Assembly (NCBI RefSeq): GCF_003762835.1
Contig: NZ_RJWA01000001.1
Coordinates: 1,095,985-1,159,984, forward strand
Length of the DNA: 64,000 bases
Source of the DNA: Micromonospora sp. HM5-17
Lineage (GTDB): Bacteria; Actinomycetota; Actinomycetes; Mycobacteriales; Micromonosporaceae
Direction of reading: 5' to 3'
Below the pieces are notes generated by a model. The model saw only the letters and a list, made by a program, of their open reading frames with translations. It searched no databases and was not told the DNA's origin. Below, piece after piece: positions 33,143 to 44,914 of the stretch (positions are counted from its first letter, which is position 1; every line of letters starts with the position of its first letter). The translations under genes and the position numbers were made by a program.

Positions 33143-34351
33143 TCAGGCGACCGGACGACAGACCAGCACGGTGGGCGCGCCGGCGACCCGGGTGAGCACG
33201 AGGCTCGCCGACTCCGGGCCGCTCAGCCGCAGGTCACGGCGGAGTCGCTCCGGCTCCAGCGCGGAGCCGCGCTTGAGGATCTCCACCCGGCCGACGCCGC
33301 GCTCCCGCAGCGCGGCGCGCAGCCGCTTGAGCGAGAACGGGAGGGTGTCGAGCACCTCCAGGCAGCGGGCGTACGGGGTCGGGGCGGGGGCGTCGGCGTA
33401 GACGTACGCGATCTCCGGGTCGGCGAGGCTGCCGTCGACCGTGGCGGCGAACTCGGCGACCAGGTGGGCCCGGACCACGGCGCCGTCGGGGTCGTACAGG
33501 TAGCGCCGGACCGGGCCGACCGGTGGGCGGGCGGTCCCGGTGCCGGTCAACTCGTCGGTCGTCCCGGAGGGGTCCCGGGGCACCAGGGTGGCCCGGCGCG
33601 GTACCTCGGCCAGCGGCCCGGCCCAGACCGTGGCCTCGACCAGGTCCCCGGCGACGCTGACCCATTCGGTCTCGGCCCCGGCGGGCAGCATCGCGTGGGG
33701 GATCCCGGGCGCGACCTTGAGGACCGTCCGGGGGACCCGCGCGACCAGGTCGAGCACGAACTCCCAGGGCGGGGAGTAGGCGGCCGGGTCGAAGACGCGG
33801 CGGCCGGTCCCGGCGTGGCGGCGCGCCGGGTCGCAGAAGACGGCGTCGACCGGATCGCCGTCGATCATGGTGACGTCGGTCCGGGTCGCGTCGGCGGTGC
33901 GGACCGTGAACCGGTCAGCCACCCCGGTCGCCTCGGCGTTCGCGGCGGCCATCGCCGCGGTCACCGGGTCGGCCTCCACGCCGTACACCCGGATGCCGGC
34001 CCGGGCGGCGGCGATCGCGTCCGCGCCGAGGCCGCAGCCAAGATCGACCAGGGTGCGGACCCCGGCGGCGCGCAGCCGGGCCGCCCGGCGTCGGGCGACC
34101 TCGGCGCGGGTGGCCTGTTCCAGCCCGGTCCGGGTGAAGAACATCCCCGCGGCGTCCGGCCCGAACTTGCCGGCGGCGCGGCGCCGCAGCTCGGCCTGGG
34201 TCAGCGCGGCGGCGGCGAGGCCGGGGGGCGTTCCGGCCCCGCGCAGCGCCGCGGCGGCGGCCAGGGGATCGCCGTCGGCCAGCTCGGCCGCCATGGCCAG
34301 GGCGGCCGCTCCGTCCGGGGTACGCAGGGCGGCGAGCTGGTCGAGATTCAC
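33143..34351 (-). CDS. SAM-dependent methyltransferase with THUMP-like domain
   Basis: A 402-residue protein. An N-terminal helical region precedes a class I methyltransferase core: VDLGCGLGADAIAAARAG (SAM motif I), YGVEADPV, then VFCDPARRHAGTGRRVFD, where the DPAR motif sits in the catalytic position of nucleic-acid methyltransferases. The C-terminal 100 residues fit a THUMP-like domain, suggesting an RNA substrate. The target is unknown. The GTG at 34351 opens VNLDQLAALRTPDG; upstream in-frame starts read into the CIRCE promoter region of groES. Divergent from the chaperonin operon. Confidence 0.75.
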   Translation of the reverse strand: MNLDQLAALRTPDGAAALAMAAELADGDPLAAAAALRGAGTPPGLAAAALTQAELRRRAAGKFGPDAAGMFFTRTGLEQATRAEVARRRAARLRAAGVRTLVDLGCGLGADAIAAARAGIRVYGVEADPVTAAMAAANAEATGVADRFTVRTADATRTDVTMIDGDPVDAVFCDPARRHAGTGRRVFDPAAYSPPWEFVLDLVARVPRTVLKVAPGIPHAMLPAGAETEWVSVAGDLVEATVWAGPLAEVPRRATLVPRDPSGTTDELTGTGTARPPVGPVRRYLYDPDGAVVRAHLVAEFAATVDGSLADPEIAYVYADAPAPTPYARCLEVLDTLPFSLKRLRAALRERGVGRVEILKRGSALEPERLRRDLRLSGPESASLVLTRVAGAPTVLVCRPVA

Positions 34352-34392
34352 CCGGTCATTGTGGCGGTCCGCCCTAGCCGGGGCGTGTCGGG

Positions 34393-34419
34393 TTGGCACT
34401 CTCCTTGACGGAGTGCTAG
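34393..34419 (+). promoter_or_regulatory. CIRCE operator 1 for HrcA
   Basis: TTGGCACTC, 9 bases, GAGTGCTAG: a near-perfect CIRCE inverted repeat. It overlaps the -35 hexamer of the groES promoter, so HrcA binding would block transcription until heat stress. Confidence 0.9.
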
Positions 34420-34434
34420 CCGCCGACATAACCT
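34405..34434 (+). promoter_or_regulatory. groES-groEL promoter
   Basis: TTGACG (34405-34410), an 18-base spacer, TAACCT (34429-34434). Transcription would start near 34441, inside the second CIRCE. Confidence 0.75.
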
Positions 34435-34438
34435 GCGG

Positions 34439-34465
34439 TTAGCACTCTCGCGTCGAGGGTGCCAG
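34439..34465 (+). promoter_or_regulatory. CIRCE operator 2 for HrcA
   Basis: TTAGCACTC, 9 bases, GGGTGCCAG. The right arm matches the consensus GAGTGCTAA at 6 of 9 positions. It covers the predicted transcription start. Confidence 0.75.
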
Positions 34466-34605
34466 TTTCCGGGCCTAGCTCCGGAGGCTGAGACGCCAGG
34501 CGGACCGGCACCCGCGACGACGGCCCCGCCAGGTGGCATGTGGCAGATCAACGCCGGTCGGCGTGCGACCGGCACAGAAACCATGTACCCCAGGAGGGTA
34601 TGCCC

Positions 34606-34914
34606 GTGACTACCGCGACCAAGGTTGCGATCAAGCCGCTCGAGGACCGGATCCTGGTCCAGGCGAACGAGGCTGAGACGACCACGGCGTCGGGCATCGT
34701 GATCCCCGACACCGCCAAGGAGAAGCCGCAGGAGGGGACGGTCCTCGCTGTCGGCCCGGGCCGCATCGACGACAAGGGCAACCGGATCCCGGTTGACGTC
34801 AAGGTCGGCGACACGGTCATCTACTCGAAGTACGGCGGCACCGAGGTCAAGTACGCCGGCGAGGAGTACCTGGTGCTCTCCGCCCGCGACGTCCTTGCCG
34901 TCATCGAGAAGTGA
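34606..34914 (+). CDS. groES: Co-chaperonin GroES
   Basis: Ten-kDa lid of the chaperonin, 102 residues, typical. [14 protein letters not shown] begins the barrel, the mobile loop is [18 protein letters not shown], and [19 protein letters not shown] ends it. AGGAGG (34592-34597) is 8 bases before the GTG at 34606, so that is the likely start. The ATG at 34600 is only 2 bases from the ribosome site; databases may still use it and add MP. Under HrcA control through two CIRCE sites. Confidence 0.97.
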   Translation: MTTATKVAIKPLEDRILVQANEAETTTASGIVIPDTAKEKPQEGTVLAVGPGRIDDKGNRIPVDVKVGDTVIYSKYGGTEVKYAGEEYLVLSARDVLAVIEK

Positions 34915-34931
34915 TCTGACTGATCCAGTGA

Positions 34932-34968
34932 CGCTGCCCCGGACCGGCCCTGCCGGGCCGGGGCAGCG
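34932..34968 (+). terminator. Intercistronic stem-loop between groES and groEL
   Basis: CGCTGCCCCGG (34932-34942) pairs perfectly with CCGGGGCAGCG (34958-34968), with four further inner pairs. It may partly terminate or stabilise the transcript and so set the GroES:GroEL ratio. Confidence 0.6.
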
Positions 34969-34990
34969 CTGCGTGAAGGGACCCTGTTAA

Positions 34991-36637
<1,647 letters not shown>

Positions 36638-36677
36638 GTCACCCCCGGCCCGGGTCGTCGGGCCGGAACGCTCGTGG

Positions 36678-36751
36678 GATCCGCGTGCCCAGGGGCACGG
36701 CTCCGGCGCGCCGCCGACGCGGTCGCGTCCGAGCCCCCTGGCACGCGGATC
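36678..36751. terminator. Bidirectional terminator between convergent groEL and whiD genes
   Basis: Arms 36678-36695 and 36734-36751 pair over 17 bases with one bulged C; the stem starts GATCCGCGTGC with GCACGCGGATC. The 38-base loop is GC-rich. Confidence 0.7.
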
Positions 36752-36816
36752 TTCGTGTTCCCGGGGCGGTGTGGGCCGTCGGTGTCGGGGCACCGGTCAC
36801 CCGCCGCCCGCGCCCC

Positions 36817-36852
36817 CTGTCAGGAGGATCCGCGCTGTCAGGAGGATCCGCG
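36817..36852. repeat. Perfect 18-bp tandem duplication across the whiD stop codon
   Basis: CTGTCAGGAGGATCCGCG occurs twice, back to back (36817-36834 and 36835-36852). On the minus strand it contains the final GSS codons and TGA of whiD, so the ending is repeated after the first stop. Confidence 0.9.
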
Positions 36853-37287
36853 CCGCTGGCGCCGCCCGGCGCGGGGACGCGCCTCGCCCGCGGACCCCGA
36901 GCAGGGGTACGCCGAGCGCTGCGCCGGCACCGCCGACCGGTGCGGACGGCCCAGCCGAGCCTCCAGCCGGGCCACGTCCACCCGGCTGCGCCGGCGGTCG
37001 GCCAGATCCTCCCAGCCGATGGCGAGCAGCCGGAGCCGCTCGGACTCGCTGAACCCGCCCCACACGCCGTACGGCTCGCGTACGGCCAGCGCGTGGGCGG
37101 CGCACTCGGCGCGGACCGGACAGGTCGCGCAGACCGCCCTGGCGCTCGCCTCCCGGCGCCTTCGGGAGGCCCCCCGCTCCCCGTCCGGGTGGAAGAACCG
37201 GGCGGTGTCGCGTCCCCGACAGGCGCCGAGGCGCTGCCGGTCCCAGAGTTCGACGATGGGTCCAGGCAGCCTGCGTACGTTCGACAT
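36838..37287 (-). CDS. whiD: WhiB-family iron-sulfur regulator, WhiD/WhiB3 orthologue by synteny
   Basis: A 149-residue [4Fe-4S] transcription factor. The four cysteine ligands are in LGACRGRD, VCATC and ECAAH. FFHPDGERG and the turn PYGVWGG match the family, and a basic C-terminus follows. WhiB proteins bind the principal sigma factor and respond to oxygen and nitric oxide. Its location beside groEL and a BldM-like gene matches whiD (Streptomyces) and whiB3 (Mycobacterium), needed for sporulation and redox control. GGGAGGG lies 5 bases before the ATG at 37287; longer in-frame starts upstream are not supported. The C-terminal 45 residues extend beyond the core. Confidence 0.88.
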   Translation of the reverse strand: MSNVRRLPGPIVELWDRQRLGACRGRDTARFFHPDGERGASRRRREASARAVCATCPVRAECAAHALAVREPYGVWGGFSESERLRLLAIGWEDLADRRRSRVDVARLEARLGRPHRSAVPAQRSAYPCSGSAGEARPRAGRRQRRGSS

Positions 37288-37551
37288 CAACACCCTCCCG
37301 TCGCGCGGCACCGCCGTGGCCGACCCGCCGGGGGGTCGGAGTGCGGGCGGCGGGCGGAGCCGGCGCACCGCCCCGGCCTCGGGTTTCCCGGTACCCCACG
37401 CGCCGTCGACGCACACGCGCCGATCGCGACGTTCCTCCGCTCCAGGCGTGCGCTGGGGTGAATCGTCCAAAAAACTTGCTCTTCATCCGTGGAAACTCAT
37501 CATGATCATTCCCCTCCGTGGTCTCCTCGTTCCGGAGAGGAGGAGAGCAGC

Positions 37552-38631
37552 GTGCGTACCGTGCTTGTCTGCGTCCGGACCCCGCTCGCCGCGCAGAGCG
37601 TCGCGGCCGCGGCGGCCCGGCTCGGGGTCGCCTCGGCGGTCCGTACCGCGGTGTCCGATCCCGAGGCCATGCTGCGGCTGGCTGAGCGACCCGCGGACGT
37701 GGTACTCGCCGATACCGCCCTCACCCGCCCGGACAGCGTCGGGTTCACCCGACGGGTCCTGGCCCGCTCGCCCGGGGCGGCGATCCTGCTGCTCGGCGCG
37801 GAGGAGCCGGCGGCGGCCGCGGCGGCGATCGCCGCCGGCGCCCGTGGCCTGATCCAGGGCGGGGACAACGACCTGGTGAGCGTGGTGGCGAAGGCGATCC
37901 TGTTGCTCGGCACCGCCGGCCGGTCCGGCCGGACCGGAGGCTCACCGGCCGCCGGGGCCAGTCTGGCGGGCGGCGCGGTCTCGGCCGGCGGCGCCATGCC
38001 CGGCGCGGCCGGCCAGGTCCGGCCCGGCGATCTCGCCGAGGGCGGGGGTCCGGCGGTGGGCCACCGGTTGGGGAGCGTGGTGCGGGCACCGGGGGACCTC
38101 GGCCCCGGCTCCGCCGGCCCGGTCGGACCGCCCGGGGACGGCGCCGGAGCGGACCGGATCGGGGCCGACGATCCGGGGGTGCGGGGCGCCCCGACGGCGG
38201 GGGACGCGCTCACCGGTCCGGCGGTGGTGCCCGCGCAGCGCGGCGACGACCCGAACGGCGCGGCCGACCCGGCGGAGTCCGAGGGTACCTCGACCGGGGT
38301 ACCGGTGGAGCCGGTCGGGCGGGCAGCGCCGGACCCGCGGGGCCGCGGTCCCGAGGCCCGTGGCGGTGACTCCCGGACGGGCGGCCCGGGTGACCAGAGT
38401 CGGCCCGAACCCGAGCGGGCTGGGCCACCCCGGCGGCCGCTGCTGACCGAGCGCGAGATGCAGGTGCTCATCGGCATGGCCGACGGCAAGAGCAACGCGG
38501 AGATCGGCCGCGAACTCTTCGTCTCCGAGGACACCGTCAAGACCCACGCCCGTCGGCTGTTCCGCAAGCTCGGCGCCCGCGACCGGGCGCACGCCGTGGC
38601 CGCCGGTTTCCGTGCCGGGCTGGTGAGCTGA
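37552..38631 (+). CDS. bldM: BldM-like response regulator with long low-complexity linker
   Basis: A 359-residue LuxR-class regulator. The C-terminal 63 residues (LTEREMQVLIGMADGKSNAE, then IGRELFVSEDTVKTHARRLF and the GLVS end) closely match BldM, and position beside whiD and guaB agrees. Residues 1-120 are a receiver-like domain that keeps Asp54 in VVLADTAL. The usual acidic pair after the first strand is replaced (LVCVRTPLAA), and the pocket lysine is missing (GLIQGGDND), so phosphorylation is doubtful. Residues about 125-295 are a Gly/Ala/Pro-rich linker absent from the roughly 200-residue Streptomyces protein. AGGAGGAGAG precedes the GTG at 37552. BldM controls aerial growth and sporulation genes, also as a WhiI heterodimer. 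Confidence 0.75.
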   Translation: MRTVLVCVRTPLAAQSVAAAAARLGVASAVRTAVSDPEAMLRLAERPADVVLADTALTRPDSVGFTRRVLARSPGAAILLLGAEEPAAAAAAIAAGARGLIQGGDNDLVSVVAKAILLLGTAGRSGRTGGSPAAGASLAGGAVSAGGAMPGAAGQVRPGDLAEGGGPAVGHRLGSVVRAPGDLGPGSAGPVGPPGDGAGADRIGADDPGVRGAPTAGDALTGPAVVPAQRGDDPNGAADPAESEGTSTGVPVEPVGRAAPDPRGRGPEARGGDSRTGGPGDQSRPEPERAGPPRRPLLTEREMQVLIGMADGKSNAEIGRELFVSEDTVKTHARRLFRKLGARDRAHAVAAGFRAGLVS

Positions 38632-38736
38632 GCCTCCCCGGACCGTCACGGTGGGCCGGGGCGGCCCGGGGTCGGACCCGCCGGGACGCGCGGCGCCCGA
38701 CGGGGCGGGGGGACTCGCCGGGGCGGGACGGGTCGG

Positions 38737-40952
<2,216 letters not shown>

Positions 40953-41002
40953 CACCTCACGCGTCCCCACCGCCACCACCCCCTTCTACCCTGGAGTGAC
41001 TC

Positions 41003-42121
41003 ATGCGTGACGTGGTCGAGATCGGGCTGGGCAAGACCGCACAGCGCGGCTACCACCTGGACGACATCGCGATCGTGCCGAGCCGCCGTACCCGGGACGT
41101 CGACGATGTCTCCACGGCCTGGCAGCTCGACGCGTACCAGTTCGGGATCCCCTGCGTGGGGCATCCGTCGGACGCGACCATGAGCCCCTCCTCGGCGGTA
41201 GCCCTGGGCCGGCTCGGCGGTCTCGGCGTGCTCAACGTCGAGGGACTCTGGACGCGGTACGAGGACCCGACCAAGATCCTCGAGGAGCTCTCCGGGCTGG
41301 AGGAGGGCCGGGCCGCCACCCGGCGGCTGCAGGAGGTGTACGCCGAGCCGATCCGTCCGGAGCTGATCGCCGAGCGGGTCCGGCAGATGCGGGACGGCGG
41401 GGTGACCGTCGCCGTCCGGGTCTCGCCGCAGCACACCCTGGCGCTCGCGCCGGTGATCCTCGACGCCGGGGTCGACATCCTGGTCATCCAGGGCACCATC
41501 ATCTCGGCCGAACACGTCTCGACCACCGACGAACCGCTCAACCTCAAGGAGTTCATCGCCGATCTCGATTTGCCGGTCATCGCCGGCGGCTGCACCGACT
41601 ACAAGACGGCGCTGCACCTGATGCGGACCGGGGCGGCCGGGATCATCGTCGGGCTCGGCAGCGACGGCTGCTCCACCACCGAGTCGGTGCTCGGTATCCG
41701 GGTGCCGATGGCGACCGCGATCGCCGACGCCGCCGCCGCCCGGCGGGACTACCTCGACGAGACCGGCGGCCGGTACGTCCACCTGATCGCCGACGGGGAC
41801 ATCCAGACCTCCGGAGACATCGCCAAGGCGCTCGGCTGTGGCGCCGACGCGGTGATGCTCGGCAGGCCGCTCTCGCGCTGCGTCGAGGCACCGGCCGGGG
41901 GTGCCTGGTGGCATCCGGCGGCGAGTCACCCGAAGCTGCCGCGCGGGGCGTACGGGATGGCGGGCGAGCCGTTGGGCTCGATGGAGCAGCTCCTGTTCGG
42001 CCCGGCGGACGACCCGAACGGGCAGCTCAACCTCTTCGGTGGGCTGCGTCGGGCGATGGCGAAGTGTGGCTACCGGGACCTCAAGGAGTTCCAGCGGGTC
42101 GGGCTGGTCCTCGACCGGTAG
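41003..42121 (+). CDS. guaB3: GuaB3 family IMP dehydrogenase-related protein
   Basis: A 372-residue TIM-barrel paralogue of GuaB without CBS domains, conserved next to guaB in actinobacteria. It opens VEIGLGKTAQRGYHLDDIAI, has the GGLGVLNVEG segment and DTLVIQGT-like VDILVIQGTI, and the phosphate motif [20 protein letters not shown]. The loop that carries the catalytic cysteine in GuaB reads GLGSDGCSTTESVLG, so a cysteine is present at the equivalent place. Enzymatic role is debated; recent work suggests a GMP reductase in some species. TGGAGTGA lies upstream of the ATG at 41003. Confidence 0.93.
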   Translation: MRDVVEIGLGKTAQRGYHLDDIAIVPSRRTRDVDDVSTAWQLDAYQFGIPCVGHPSDATMSPSSAVALGRLGGLGVLNVEGLWTRYEDPTKILEELSGLEEGRAATRRLQEVYAEPIRPELIAERVRQMRDGGVTVAVRVSPQHTLALAPVILDAGVDILVIQGTIISAEHVSTTDEPLNLKEFIADLDLPVIAGGCTDYKTALHLMRTGAAGIIVGLGSDGCSTTESVLGIRVPMATAIADAAAARRDYLDETGGRYVHLIADGDIQTSGDIAKALGCGADAVMLGRPLSRCVEAPAGGAWWHPAASHPKLPRGAYGMAGEPLGSMEQLLFGPADDPNGQLNLFGGLRRAMAKCGYRDLKEFQRVGLVLDR

Positions 42122-42144
42122 CCGGCACGGTCGTTGAACCGGTG

Positions 42145-43551
42145 ATGACGCGACGACACATCCTGGCCGCCGCGCTGGTGACGGCGCTGGCCCTGTCGAC
42201 CGGCGGCTGTATCGCCAGCCGCGGGGACGACGGCCCCGACCGTTTCCGGCCCGGCGCGGCCGGGCTCGGCGACCCGTACCTGCCGACCGCCGGGAACGGG
42301 GGCTACGACGTCCTCAGCTACCACCTCAGGCTCCGGTACGACCCGGCGACCGACCAGCTCACCGGCGACGCCACCATCGAGGCGACCGCCACCCAGAACC
42401 TGTCCCGGTTCAACCTCGACCTGGCCGGGCTGACGGTCTCGTCGGTCCGGATCGACGACGCGGAGGCCAGGCACCACCGGGACGGCGCCGAGCTGGTGGT
42501 CACCCCGGCCGCCGGGATCGCCGAGGGCCGCCGGTTCCGGGTGCGGGTCGGCTACGCGGGCACGCCGACGCTGATCGAGAGCTCCGACCTGGGCACGGGC
42601 GGACTGCTGCACACCGCCGACGGGGCGATCGCGCTCGGCCAGCCCGAGTCGGCGAGCAGCTGGTTCCCGGTCAACGACCACCCCCGGGACAAGGCGACGT
42701 ACCGGATCGAGGTGACCGTCCCGGACGGGCTGGTCGCGTTGAGCAACGGCGTTCCCGAGGGGACCGAGCGCTCCGGCGGCTGGACGACGTGGCGCTGGTC
42801 CGAGTCGTCGCCGATGGCGAGCTACCTGGCGACGCTGGTGATCGGGAACTACCGGGTCAGCACCGGCAGTCACGCCGGTCGGCCGCTGGTCACCGCGGTC
42901 GCGGCGACCCTGCCGGCGGGCGGGGCCGCGGAACGCTCGCTGGCCCGGACCGGCGAGATCGCCGACTTCCTGGCCAGCCGGTTCGGGCCGTACCCGTTCG
43001 CCGCGTACGGCGGGATCGCGGTCGCCGACGAGCGGATCGGGTACGCCCTGGAGACCCAGACCCGCCCGGTGTACGGGCCGGCGTTCTTCACCCGCGGTCC
43101 GAACCCGACGGTGGTGGCCCACGAGCTGGCCCACCAGTGGTTCGGGGACAGCCTCTCGATCCGGAGCTGGCGCGACCTCTGGCTCAACGAGGGCTTCGCC
43201 ACCTACGCGGAGTGGCTGTGGACGGAGCACGAGGGCGGTGAGTCGGCGCAGCAGGCGTTCGAGCGGGAGTACGCCGCCACCGACTGGTCCCAGCCGGCGC
43301 TGGATCCGGGCCGGGAGGCGCTCTTCGGCCGGGCGGTCTACCAGCGCGGCGCGCTGACCGTGCACGCGTTGCGGCGTACCGTCGGGGACGACGTCTTCTT
43401 CCGGATCCTGCGGGACTGGGCGGCGCAGCGGCGCGACGGCACCGTCGACACCGCCGAGTTCGTGGCCTTCGCGGAACGGGTCTCCGGCAGGTCGCTGACG
43501 GCGTTCTTCGACGCCTGGCTGACCGGCACCACCGCGCCGCCGCGACCCTGA
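42145..43551 (+). CDS. M1-family zinc metallopeptidase, lipoprotein
   Basis: Probable extracellular aminopeptidase of 468 residues. The signal peptide ends in a lipobox with Cys22. The catalytic motif HELAH starts at His326 and continues QWF; the third zinc ligand is Glu349 in NEGFATYAEW, exactly the HExxH-x18-E spacing of M1 enzymes. The N-terminal beta domain (YHLRLRYDPATDQLTGDATI) is also typical. It lacks the long C-terminal helical domain of PepN, so it is a short form. The ATG at 42145 follows guaB3 by 23 bases; expression may depend on that operon. Substrate unknown. Confidence 0.87.
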   Translation: MTRRHILAAALVTALALSTGGCIASRGDDGPDRFRPGAAGLGDPYLPTAGNGGYDVLSYHLRLRYDPATDQLTGDATIEATATQNLSRFNLDLAGLTVSSVRIDDAEARHHRDGAELVVTPAAGIAEGRRFRVRVGYAGTPTLIESSDLGTGGLLHTADGAIALGQPESASSWFPVNDHPRDKATYRIEVTVPDGLVALSNGVPEGTERSGGWTTWRWSESSPMASYLATLVIGNYRVSTGSHAGRPLVTAVAATLPAGGAAERSLARTGEIADFLASRFGPYPFAAYGGIAVADERIGYALETQTRPVYGPAFFTRGPNPTVVAHELAHQWFGDSLSIRSWRDLWLNEGFATYAEWLWTEHEGGESAQQAFEREYAATDWSQPALDPGREALFGRAVYQRGALTVHALRRTVGDDVFFRILRDWAAQRRDGTVDTAEFVAFAERVSGRSLTAFFDAWLTGTTAPPRP

Positions 43552-43618
43552 CCCGCGTCCGCCGACCCGGTACGGGCACGTTCCCCGCCGCTGCCCCGAG
43601 AGTCGCCCGCCGACCGGG

Positions 43619-44773
43619 TCAGCGGCGGATGACCAGCTTCGGGTGCTCGGCCAGGAACTTCTCGGCCCGCCCGGCGCGCAGCTCGGCGATGAACCTCCGG
43701 CTCGTCGAGGTGAGCTGCTCGCCCCGGTACGCGCTGCCGGTGCCGATCCCGGCACCCGGCAGGTCCACCAGGGTGATCGCCTCGGGGCGGAGCCGGCTGA
43801 GGGCGTACCCGAACTCGATGATCTCGCGCCCGTTGCCCTGGAAGGTGAGGGCGTCGTCCAGGGCGGCGACCACCTGGGTGAGCCGGGCCGGGTCCCGGGC
43901 CAGGTTCTGGTCGAGGATCTTTCCGACGAGCGCCTTGACGAGCTGCTGCTGGTGCCGTTGTCGGGCGTAGCCGCCGCCGGCGGTGTAGCGCTGCCGGGCG
44001 TAGTCCAGCGCCTGCCAGCCGTTCAGCGTCCGGGTGCCCTTCTCGTAGACCATCTGCGGCCCGACGTACCGGCCGCCACGCAGTTCCCGGTGCGTACCGT
44101 CCGGCTTCCGGTGCCGGGAGACGACCCGCTGGTCGATGTAGAGCTCGACCCCGCCGAGCGCGTCCACCAGGGTGCTGAAGCCGCCGAAGGTGAGCACCGC
44201 GCCCGCGTCGAACCGTTCGATGCCGGTGTAGTCGCTCACGGTCCGGGCCAGCAGCTCGTAGCCCTGGGCGGTGCTCGGCTCCTTCTCCCGGCCCGGCCCC
44301 CGGCTGCCGTAGCTCATCGCGTGGGTCAGCTTGGTGCGGTCACCGGGGAACCGCGCCTTCGGGAAGGCGGGGATCTCCACCACCAGGTCGCGGGGGAGCG
44401 CGAAGAGGTAGGCCCGGTCCAGCGCCTCGGTCACGTGCAGGATCAGCACCGCGTCGGCGTGCGGCTCCCAGCCCGGCACGCTGACCCGGGTGTCGACGCC
44501 GACCAGCAGCAGGTTGAGCGGGCCGGTGAGGTCGGCGCCGGGTTCCGGGGTCGGGCTCGGGGTCGGCGACGGGGTCGGGCTCGGGGTCGGTACGCCACTC
44601 GGCCCGGCCGCCGGGGGTGCGGCCGGGCCGCCGCCCCACCGCTGGTACGTCGCGTACGCCGCACCGCCCAGCAGCACCGCGACCGCGACGATCGTCGCGG
44701 CCACGGCGACCCGGCGTCGCCGCACCGCCGGGCGGGAGCCGCGCTCGCCGCCGGTGCCCCCGTCGCCTGCCAC
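43619..44773 (-). CDS. LytR-CpsA-Psr (LCP) family cell-wall ligase
   Basis: Membrane-anchored enzyme of 384 residues that attaches glycopolymers to peptidoglycan. A short cytoplasmic N-terminus and one transmembrane helix (about residues 22-44) precede a Pro/Ser/Thr-rich spacer of repeated PTPSPTPS. The LCP domain follows: LLLVGVDTR, ADAVLILHV, LFALPRDLVVEIP, the conserved arginine and lysine region, GVELYIDQRV, LNGWQALDYARQRY. The C-terminal part has VDLPGAGIGTGSAYRG. GGGAAGGGAG precedes the GTG at 44773 by 7 bases. Divergent from choD. Confidence 0.9.
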   Translation of the reverse strand: MAGDGGTGGERGSRPAVRRRRVAVAATIVAVAVLLGGAAYATYQRWGGGPAAPPAAGPSGVPTPSPTPSPTPSPTPEPGADLTGPLNLLLVGVDTRVSVPGWEPHADAVLILHVTEALDRAYLFALPRDLVVEIPAFPKARFPGDRTKLTHAMSYGSRGPGREKEPSTAQGYELLARTVSDYTGIERFDAGAVLTFGGFSTLVDALGGVELYIDQRVVSRHRKPDGTHRELRGGRYVGPQMVYEKGTRTLNGWQALDYARQRYTAGGGYARQRHQQQLVKALVGKILDQNLARDPARLTQVVAALDDALTFQGNGREIIEFGYALSRLRPEAITLVDLPGAGIGTGSAYRGEQLTSTSRRFIAELRAGRAEKFLAEHPKLVIRR

Positions 44774-44914
44774 CCGCCCACTCCCTTCCCGCGCCCGCGG
44801 TTCGCCCCGCCGCTCCTGTAGACGTGCCGTCGCCGCGTCGGCGTTGCACGCCGGCCGATGAACAGTCGTCGGGACGGGGTCGCCGACGCCTGGCGCGACC
44901 ACGACCGCTGACCA

